Assembly: GCA_943333275.1 (NCBI GenBank)
Contig: CALQSQ010000041.1
Span: forward strand, 1-46,449
DNA length: 46,449 bases
Source of the DNA: Akkermansia muciniphila
GTDB taxonomy: Bacteria; Verrucomicrobiota; Verrucomicrobiia; Verrucomicrobiales; V1-33
Direction of reading: 5' to 3'
Within the stretch, counting starts at the first letter, position 1, and every line of letters starts with the position of its first letter. A program made the translations under genes and the position numbers. Shown here piece by piece: positions 40,787-46,449 of this stretch. The notes beneath the pieces were generated by a model. The model searched no databases, was not told where the DNA came from, and saw only the letters and a program-made list of their open reading frames with translations.

Positions 40787-41218
40787 ATGTCAACGAAACT
40801 CTATGTGGGCAATTTGTCCTTCAAAGCGACTCAAGAAGAAGTCCGCGAAATCTTCAGCCAGTATGGCAACGTCATGGACGTGGCCCTGCCTATGGACCGG
40901 GAGTCCGGCCGCCCACGCGGCTTTGCTTTCGTCACGATGGAAACTGCTGAGGAAGCTCAAAAATCCGTGGATGGCCTGAATGGTCAAAACTTCCAGGGAC
41001 GTGATCTCCAAGTCAACGAAGCCCGTCCACCTGAGCCCCGCACCGGCGGTGGTGGCGGCGGCGGCCGTGGCGGTGATCGCCGTGGCGGTGGCGGCGGCGG
41101 TTACGGCGGAGATCGCCGTGGCGGCGGTGGCGGTGGCTACGGTGGTGGTGGTGGTGGACGTGGCGGTCGCGACGGAGATCGTCGTGGCGGCGGCGGCGGC
41201 GGCGGCTATCGCCGTTAA
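40787..41218 (+). CDS. RRM RNA-binding protein with glycine-rich RGG tail
   Basis: 143 residues. One RRM (about 1-80) with RNP2 LYVGNL and RNP1 RGFAFVTM, followed by a tail almost entirely of Gly, Arg, Tyr and Asp in RGG/RGGD repeats. Similar proteins in cyanobacteria and other phyla are induced in the cold and bind RNA. The tail may be disordered and self-associating. It has a strong terminator downstream, so it is monocistronic. Confidence 0.93.
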   Translation: MSTKLYVGNLSFKATQEEVREIFSQYGNVMDVALPMDRESGRPRGFAFVTMETAEEAQKSVDGLNGQNFQGRDLQVNEARPPEPRTGGGGGGGRGGDRRGGGGGGYGGDRRGGGGGGYGGGGGGRGGRDGDRRGGGGGGGYRR

Positions 41219-41254
41219 TCCAACCCAGCCTTTACCAAGGCTTTCAATTATGCG

Positions 41255-41292
41255 TCAGGGGCAGTCCGCAAGGGCTGCCCCTGATTGTTTTC
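41255..41292 (+). terminator. Intrinsic terminator after the RRM gene
   Basis: TCAGGGGCAG (41255-41264) pairs with CTGCCCCTGA (41275-41284), a perfect 10-bp stem with a 10-base loop, then TTGTTTTC. Strong terminator, 36 bases after the stop. Confidence 0.9.
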
Positions 41293-41344
41293 AGGGATCA
41301 GCGGGTCCGATGTCCGATGGAAAGGGACGGTGTCCGGTATACGA

Positions 41345-43243
41345 TCAGGCTGGCAGGGCGTCAGCCGGTGCCTTGGGTTTCGCGGAGACTTTGCGCGAGC
41401 GGAGAAAGCACAGGGCGAGGATGATGAGTAGCAGATTGAACCCGATAAAGCTCCAGAGCGCGTAGTAGGCGGCATTGATAAAGCCGTAGGAGTGCAGCCC
41501 GATGCCAAGCATGTTCACCCCGAACCAGGACCAGCTCGTCACCATGTTGCCGACAATCGCCAGCAGCATCATGCCCCGTTCCTTTACCATGCCACCAAGC
41601 CTTGCGTGCAGAGCCAGCGCATTCCAGAGCACAATGACCAGCGCGCCATTTTCCTTGGGATCCCAGCCCCAGAAACGACCCCATGACTGGTCCGCCCAGA
41701 TGCCACCGAGCACGGTGCCGACGAAGCTGAAGAGCATGGCAAAGCAAATAATGCCGAAAACCATGGAGGAGAACATTTTCCCCAGACGTTCCTGGGCAGT
41801 CCGATCCAGCAGGCTGCGAATGACGTAAAAGACTCCAAGGATTCCCGCGACGTAGGTGGAGGCATAACCCAGCGTCACGATCACCACGTGCGTGGCCAGC
41901 CAGAAATTGGTGTCCAGTACCGCCTGCAGCATCACCATGGTATCCCCGCTCAGCGAGAGGAAATGGGCTACCAGCAGGGTGCAGAAGCCAATGAGGGCGG
42001 ACACCATGACCCCGATGCAATAGGGCCAGATCTTTTCCAGAACGAGCCCAAACAGGCACGCCGCCCATCCGATAAACAACGCTGAGGAATAGAGATTGGT
42101 GACCGGTGGCCGGCCCTCGAGGATCATCCGGGTCAGGATGCCGCCGGTCAGCAACAGGACAACCAGAACCATCAGGCCAACGGCGATCTTGCGCAGGACT
42201 TCGAGTTTTGCCGGGGCAAACCACACAGCCAGTCCCAACAGCATCGCGAGCACGCTCAGGACCATGGCTTTGTAAAAGACCTCGACGTAGTTGAAGAGTT
42301 GCTCGCGCGGACCCTTTTTAAGGTCGGCGTCGATGCGTTTGGTCGAGGCCAGCCATTCGCGGTATTCGTTGATCGCGGTGGTCATGCCAGCCATGTTGCC
42401 GGACTTGTAGGCGGCGGCCATGGCGGCGTAGGAGGCGAGCGAGCGATCCGGTTCGGCTGTGGGCGGGGTATTGCGGATTTCCTGGAGGCAGTTTTGCCAT
42501 TCGGTAAGTTTATCATCCACACCAGGACGAGGAGGCACGATCAGCGGGGCGTTGAACTCCAGTTGCACCCAGTTGAGAATGGATTCATCCACTTCCAGGC
42601 CATCGCTGCGGTCGCCCCAGGCCTTTTGGGCTTGGGTGAGTTTGTCGCAGTAAGCGGCGAGACCGGCTTTAAAATCTGGGTTTAAACAGGGAGTGATCGA
42701 GGCGCGCAGCATTTGATAAATGCCCGTGGAATCGGAGAGATCCATGAGGGAGCGCTCGTAGGCGTTGCGCAGATCCACTTTGATGCGCGCCGCGCGCATG
42801 GTTTCACGCTGCAGAGCCGGAAGCTTCGGACTGATCTGGTTCCATGAGAAATGCTTCCCGTCGGTTTTGGCAGCGGTATCGGGAAACATCGGCAGGTCCA
42901 GCAGTCCCTTCACGTTGTCATTGTCCACGCGGAAGCAGGGCCGGGTGTCAGCGGTCTCCGGCGTAAACATCAGTTCCATGAGCCATTCCGTGGCGGTGTA
43001 CATTTTCGGACCGTCGAAATTTCCCTTCCAAGGTTCGAGGTTGAGTGTTTGTTTCCCTCGCAGGATGACGAGCGAGTTGCGCGCCAGCGAGTCCAGAGGC
43101 TGATGGCGGCCTTTATTGATGACCGGAAGTGAGCCGAATTCGCGCAACGGCAGGCCGGAGTCCGGGTTTTTCGGACCACGCAGGTAGCTGAGCGGCCAGA
43201 GGGCGCAGAGGATGATGAAGGTGAGGGGGAGCCACTTTTTCAT
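41345..43243 (-). CDS. ccsA: Cytochrome c biogenesis protein CcsA (ResC) with large N-terminal domain
   Basis: System II haem delivery and ligation to cytochromes c. 632 residues from ATG 43243, whose ATGA overlaps the resB stop. The C-terminal half is the standard CcsA: multiple membrane segments, FWLATHVVIVTLGYASTYVAG and the WWD haem-handling motif WADQSWGRFWGWDPKENGALVIVLW in pieces. Unusually the first membrane segment (about 4-20) is followed by about 300 residues of predicted extracytoplasmic sequence with no recognised domain. It includes FRVDNDNVKGLLDLP and QMLRASITPCLNPDF. The usual CcsA is about 320 residues. Confidence 0.88.
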   Translation of the reverse strand: MKKWLPLTFIILCALWPLSYLRGPKNPDSGLPLREFGSLPVINKGRHQPLDSLARNSLVILRGKQTLNLEPWKGNFDGPKMYTATEWLMELMFTPETADTRPCFRVDNDNVKGLLDLPMFPDTAAKTDGKHFSWNQISPKLPALQRETMRAARIKVDLRNAYERSLMDLSDSTGIYQMLRASITPCLNPDFKAGLAAYCDKLTQAQKAWGDRSDGLEVDESILNWVQLEFNAPLIVPPRPGVDDKLTEWQNCLQEIRNTPPTAEPDRSLASYAAMAAAYKSGNMAGMTTAINEYREWLASTKRIDADLKKGPREQLFNYVEVFYKAMVLSVLAMLLGLAVWFAPAKLEVLRKIAVGLMVLVVLLLTGGILTRMILEGRPPVTNLYSSALFIGWAACLFGLVLEKIWPYCIGVMVSALIGFCTLLVAHFLSLSGDTMVMLQAVLDTNFWLATHVVIVTLGYASTYVAGILGVFYVIRSLLDRTAQERLGKMFSSMVFGIICFAMLFSFVGTVLGGIWADQSWGRFWGWDPKENGALVIVLWNALALHARLGGMVKERGMMLLAIVGNMVTSWSWFGVNMLGIGLHSYGFINAAYYALWSFIGFNLLLIILALCFLRSRKVSAKPKAPADALPA

Positions 43244-44961
43244 AAAGATTTTTTGCGTTTGAAGAAGCGCAGGAGATGCAGGAAGAAATGTCGGCACATG
43301 CCATAGGCGACGAGGGCGCAGCCAAAATAAGGCGAGAACCATCCGGGGTTCTGGACGACTTGAAATTCACTCGACCCACGGCTGGCGTCGCTGGGAACGC
43401 GGCCCATCTGGGATTGGAAGAAGGTGAGATTGCCCTTGTCGAAGCGCAGGGGCGAATTCATGAAGATTTCCACCTCACGGTTCTCGCCGGTGATGCGGTC
43501 CTGAATGAGCACCTTGCTGCGGAAGTCCTTGGGGGTCTCCGTGCCTTCATATTTTTCGTGCGTCGTCTTCATCAGGGTCATCGAAAAGGGATGGTAGGAC
43601 CGGGCGAAACGCAGAGAGATGCGGTAGTCGCTTCCATCGACGGAAACCGTCTGCTCCTTCAGATTCGGCGTGATCAGCCAGGAGCCGATGGTCCTCCCGT
43701 CGCGTGCCGTCAACAGGACGGCGGCTGCGGGAATATTGCGCGCATCCATGTCGCGGCCTTCGGGTTGTGCCTTGGTAAAATAACGGGCGGCGACCGGCGA
43801 GGATGCCTGGGGGGCCGGAAAACTGGCCTCCAGGGCTTTGCCATTTTTGACAACATCCACCGCAAAGGCCGCGGAACCTCCCTCGGATTGAAAACGCGTG
43901 AGCATTTCCGTTTTGAAGCGGTTCCTGAGTTCCTTGAGCAGGTTCGTGGCCTGCGCGGAATCCTTTGAAATGCGTTGTGCCGCGGCGACCAGGTCCTCCT
44001 CGGCGGGCAATCCGATGGCCTTGAGGGCATCGTGCCAGACGAGCATTCTGGCGGGCGTCTTTTGCGCGGATTCTGCGGCGGTGACCAGCATTTCCGGCGT
44101 GGCATATTTGCTCTCCAGCGTCGCCATGGCTTGATTGATCGTGGAGACCTGTTTCGTGGCCTCGTCGCGGTCAATCAACTCACTGTTGCCCTGCCACTGC
44201 TCGATTTTGACAGAGAAGGGCAGCTTGGGGTCGCTGATGGAATTTCCAGGTTTCACGAGCATCGCCTCGGGGATGGCCACGACCTCTTCCTCGTCCGGAT
44301 TGAGATCCCGGCAGATGGCCAGCTCGGTTTCCTGATGGCTTTCGCTGTAATGCTTGGTATCACCTTCCCCGAAGGCCAGGTGCGTTTCCTTCGCGAACAG
44401 ATCCGTGGCCAACTGGCCCAGCAGGAGCACGGCAATGCCCAAGTGAACCAGATCAATGCCGATCTTGCGACCACTGGCGGTAATCTTGGTTCCCTGGGTG
44501 GCGAGAAACAAATCCGCCCCCAGCAGACAGACGAGCGTGAAGGAAAAATAAAATGGAGACCAGAGCAGATACGTCGTGATGACGAACAGGGCGAGAATCA
44601 CGATGGCATAATGCAGGATCATGGTGCCCCAGCCGCCGGGCGGAAATTTGAACCGCCGAAAATGAGCGCCCAGCATGTTGATGAGAAAGAGCGTGCCCAG
44701 TAAATAGCCGCCGGGCCAGGCTGGGGGCGTCCACCAGACATCACCGGATTTGCGCAGGACACCCCAGCTCTTGAACCATCGTTCCTGGGCCATGTAGAGT
44801 CCCTCATGCACCTGGGCGTAGGTGCCCGCGATCACCAGCACGATGGCGGCGGAGAAAATGATCACCGCCAGCTTGAAGGAGGTGAGGAAATTCCACACGC
44901 GCATCAACGGATTGAGCGAAGCGGTGGAGGGGGTGGGGGAGACGGTATCGGGGGCGTTCAC
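43240..44961 (-). CDS. resB: Cytochrome c biogenesis protein ResB (CcsB)
   Basis: Partner of CcsA. 573 residues, with an N-terminal membrane segment (about 30-48, FKLAVIIFSAAIVLVIAGTYAQ), two further ones, a large soluble domain, and a last segment near the C-terminus (PYFGCALVAYGMCRHFFLHLL). Family cues are the LxxFKLAV start, GTYAQ, and the RFxxF motif near HFRRFKFP. The long middle domain contains an Ala/Glu-rich coiled-coil-like region. The start lies 7 bases after the lipoprotein gene; the three genes form one operon. Confidence 0.9.
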   Translation of the reverse strand: MNAPDTVSPTPSTASLNPLMRVWNFLTSFKLAVIIFSAAIVLVIAGTYAQVHEGLYMAQERWFKSWGVLRKSGDVWWTPPAWPGGYLLGTLFLINMLGAHFRRFKFPPGGWGTMILHYAIVILALFVITTYLLWSPFYFSFTLVCLLGADLFLATQGTKITASGRKIGIDLVHLGIAVLLLGQLATDLFAKETHLAFGEGDTKHYSESHQETELAICRDLNPDEEEVVAIPEAMLVKPGNSISDPKLPFSVKIEQWQGNSELIDRDEATKQVSTINQAMATLESKYATPEMLVTAAESAQKTPARMLVWHDALKAIGLPAEEDLVAAAQRISKDSAQATNLLKELRNRFKTEMLTRFQSEGGSAAFAVDVVKNGKALEASFPAPQASSPVAARYFTKAQPEGRDMDARNIPAAAVLLTARDGRTIGSWLITPNLKEQTVSVDGSDYRISLRFARSYHPFSMTLMKTTHEKYEGTETPKDFRSKVLIQDRITGENREVEIFMNSPLRFDKGNLTFFQSQMGRVPSDASRGSSEFQVVQNPGWFSPYFGCALVAYGMCRHFFLHLLRFFKRKKSL

Positions 44962-44968
44962 GGGAATG

Positions 44969-45523
44969 TTAAAGGGATTGAAGCTGCACCGTTTTCAGGA
45001 AATCGATGAACGTTGCCTTCTGCAACGCGACGGCGGCCGGGGGACCCTGGAGTTTGAAGAACCAGCTTTTCTCCTCACGATGCACGAACGCCGTGACGAT
45101 GGTGACCTCCTCGTTCTCGCGCTTGCCTGTCACTTCGAACATGGTTCCGGATTCATTGCCAACGCTGACTGGAAGCAACGATTTCATCGCCTCCGCCTCG
45201 GGCAATTCGGTCTGCGCCAGCACACCCCTCCACATGTTCACCAGCAGCAGTTCCTTGCCGACCATGGATTCGAGCGCGGTGATGTTGATATTGACCACGC
45301 CCGATGCCGTCTTGCAGGTAAACTGCGCGGTATTCATGCGGTCGGAGGGGGCTTCCGTCCATTCCGCGGGAGCCTTGTAGGTCAGGGGGGATTTTTTCTG
45401 GGGCACCGATTCCACCTCCTTGGGGGCGATGTAGGAGGCTATTTCCGCCTTGCGGCACCCCGCCATCAGGCAGAGCACCAGTGGGAGGCAGAATCGGGGG
45501 GGAATGGGAAAAGATAGGGGCAT
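44969..45523 (-). CDS. Small lipoprotein upstream of resB
   Basis: 184 residues from ATG 45523 with a lipobox L19-M20-A21-G22-C23. Sec signal, then a probably beta-rich extracytoplasmic domain (YKAPAEWTEAPSDRMNTAQFTC, GTMFEVTGKRENEEVTIVTAFV, WFFKLQGPPAAVALQKATFIDFLKTVQ). That pattern resembles small PsbP-like or other beta lipoproteins but I do not recognise the family. It is the first gene of the resB-ccsA operon. A role in cytochrome c or redox assembly is inferred from context only. Confidence 0.8.
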   Translation of the reverse strand: MPLSFPIPPRFCLPLVLCLMAGCRKAEIASYIAPKEVESVPQKKSPLTYKAPAEWTEAPSDRMNTAQFTCKTASGVVNINITALESMVGKELLLVNMWRGVLAQTELPEAEAMKSLLPVSVGNESGTMFEVTGKRENEEVTIVTAFVHREEKSWFFKLQGPPAAVALQKATFIDFLKTVQLQSL

Positions 45524-45691
45524 GGGCGGGAAGACGGAGGGGTGAGACTTCGGAGCCTTGAGGCGGGTTTGCAATGGATTTGTCCCCGCCAGGAAACCTT
45601 ACGGAGGTGGTATGACTGCCAGATGCACGCATGTTCGCGTGGCGGCAAGTGCCTTTGCTCCCGCAAACAGTCCCATGCTTATGCGTATTCG

Positions 45692-45724
45692 GGAAAACAA
45701 ATTCCCGCAGCGCACCCTGCGGGA
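45692..45724 (-). terminator. Intrinsic terminator after tRNA-Ser
   Basis: On the minus strand TCCCGCAG pairs with CTGCGGGA (45717-45724 with 45703-45710), loop of 6, then ATTTGTTTT. It lies 7-10 bases after the tRNA 3' end. Confidence 0.85.
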
Positions 45725-45730
45725 GGGAAA

Positions 45731-45822
45731 TGGCGGAAGGAGTGGGATTCGAACCCACGGTGAGTTTAACCCCACGTTCGATTTCGAGTCGAGTGCCTTA
45801 AACCGAGCTCAGCCATCCTTCC
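45731..45822 (-). tRNA. tRNA-Ser (anticodon CGA), CCA encoded
   Basis: Class II tRNA with a long variable arm. Acceptor GGAAGGA/TCCTTCC, discriminator G, encoded CCA at 45733-45731. The anticodon loop CTCGAAA gives CGA, reading UCG. The stem pair 27-43 is a C-A mismatch. T-arm TGGG-TTCGAAT-CCCA. tRNA body 45734-45822 plus CCA. Confidence 0.95.
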
Positions 45823-45905
45823 GTTGCGCCGCACTATGGGCGCACCTGCGGCGGTGGCAAGGGGGAAATGGCCATGACTCGAAACTACGCGGGGGAAATT
45901 TCCCA

Positions 45906-46449
45906 TCAGGCGGCACCGCCCCGGAGTTCCTTGGAGGGATCGCCAATCGCACTGACGATCGCGGGGTAGAGGGAGGCGAGGCTGCAGAGGAGAAATGCGG
46001 GAATGCAGATCCACATCACATCCTCGGGCCGTAGATAGGAGGGTAGTTCGGGCAGGCCGTAGATGTCAGCGGGGAAAATTTCGATATTTAAATTCTTCGA
46101 CAGAGCCGCCCTGATGCCATTGCGATAATGCAAAATCAGCAGACCGGCGGCGACACCCAGGCTCACCCCGATGAAGGCGATGACCATGCCCTGCGCCACG
46201 AAGATGCCCACCACCTGCTCGATGCGTGCTCCGAGGGCGCGGATCATACCGATTTCACGCTTCTTCTGGAAGGCGAAAATGATCATGCTGATCATGGTGG
46301 AAAATGCGGCCACCACGATGATGATCATCAGGACGAGAAACATCATGCTCCGTTCATTCTGAATGGCGTTGAAAAAATTCCGGTTCGCATCGATCCAGGT
46401 ATGGCCGCCCCAGTTGGGTGGCATCGCGGGATGGTGGAGCATTTCCCTG
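45906..46449 (-). CDS. LolC/LolE-like lipoprotein-release ABC permease, C-terminal part
   Basis: C-terminal FtsX-type permease domain of the LolC/E (MacB-related) family, which with LolD extracts lipoproteins from the inner membrane. The frame continues beyond the window. Visible are NRNFFNAIQNERSMMFLVLMIIIVVAAF, the characteristic FQKKREIGMIRALGA loop, further membrane segments, and the ending PAIVSAIGDPSKELRGG. LolC versus LolE cannot be separated on this fragment; other FtsX-like exporters are also possible. Confidence 0.85.
   Translation of the reverse strand, partial: REMLHHPAMPPNWGGHTWIDANRNFFNAIQNERSMMFLVLMIIIVVAAFSTMISMIIFAFQKKREIGMIRALGARIEQVVGIFVAQGMVIAFIGVSLGVAAGLLILHYRNGIRAALSKNLNIEIFPADIYGLPELPSYLRPEDVMWICIPAFLLCSLASLYPAIVSAIGDPSKELRGGAA

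Noticed and set aside
41049-41215. Short-period repeats in the RRM gene tail, CRISPR-like at first sight
   Set aside because: They are in-frame Gly/Arg codons (RGG tail) with no spacers of constant size.

Overview
The window looks like a chromosomal segment from a Gram-negative bacterium, most probably of the phylum Verrucomicrobiota. This is inferred from gene content: lipoprotein signals, a Lol/FtsX-type permease, a meso-diaminopimelate-type MurE, split system II cytochrome c biogenesis, an McsA/McsB pair in a non-Firmicute setting, kexin-like secreted proteases, and starts that mostly lack Shine-Dalgarno motifs. Nearly all of it is dense core-genome coding sequence. The obviously mobile or decayed part is about 25.3-28.9 kb.

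Layout, left to right. 1-6.3 kb: the 3' part of a ribose-type ABC permease, alanine racemase (alr, minus), a large secreted kexin-like subtilase with P-domain, and a small exported protein ending in a strong terminator. 6.4-11.2 kb: a metallo-beta-lactamase-fold hydrolase, a lipoprotein version of the tail-specific protease Prc, and the mcsA-mcsB protein-arginine kinase pair. 11.35-23.4 kb: a division and cell wall (dcw) operon with a good sigma-70 promoter and a structured leader, in the order rsmH, ftsL-like, ftsI, murE, murF, mraY, murD, a LysM membrane protein, ftsW, murG. It stops at murG; murC, murB, ddl, ftsQ, ftsA and ftsZ are not in the window. 23.4-25.3 kb: cmk-plsC (minus) and a small unknown gene.

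25.3-28.9 kb is the accessory patch: a repeat-like palindrome, an ISL3-type insertion sequence with 25-bp inverted ends and a transposase broken by one amber codon, an ECF sigma factor overlapping a small membrane protein (possible anti-sigma), and a frameshifted gene remnant. 28.96-33.3 kb: tRNA-Arg(ACG), glnS, radC and an exported GH20-like protein with an inserted carbohydrate-binding-like module. 33.3-37.5 kb (minus): a primary-like sigma factor, ruvX and recD2 in one operon, and acpP with its own terminator. 37.7-41.3 kb: dnaX, an N-acetylhexosamine 1-kinase-like gene, and an RRM/glycine-rich RNA-binding protein. 41.3-45.5 kb (minus): a lipoprotein-resB-ccsA operon for cytochrome c maturation. 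45.7-46.4 kb: tRNA-Ser(CGA) with encoded CCA and the 3' part of a LolC/LolE-like permease.

The wall genes work as one pathway. Alr supplies D-alanine; MurE and MurF build the UDP-MurNAc-pentapeptide; MraY and MurG make lipid I and II; FtsW and FtsI polymerise and cross-link at the septum with the FtsL-like protein. I did not find a clear defence island, CRISPR array or prophage. The most distinctive items are the McsAB pair beside Prc, the truncated dcw operon with a LysM membrane protein and structured leader, the CcsA with a large extra domain, the kexin-like protease locus, and the pervasive non-Shine-Dalgarno starts.
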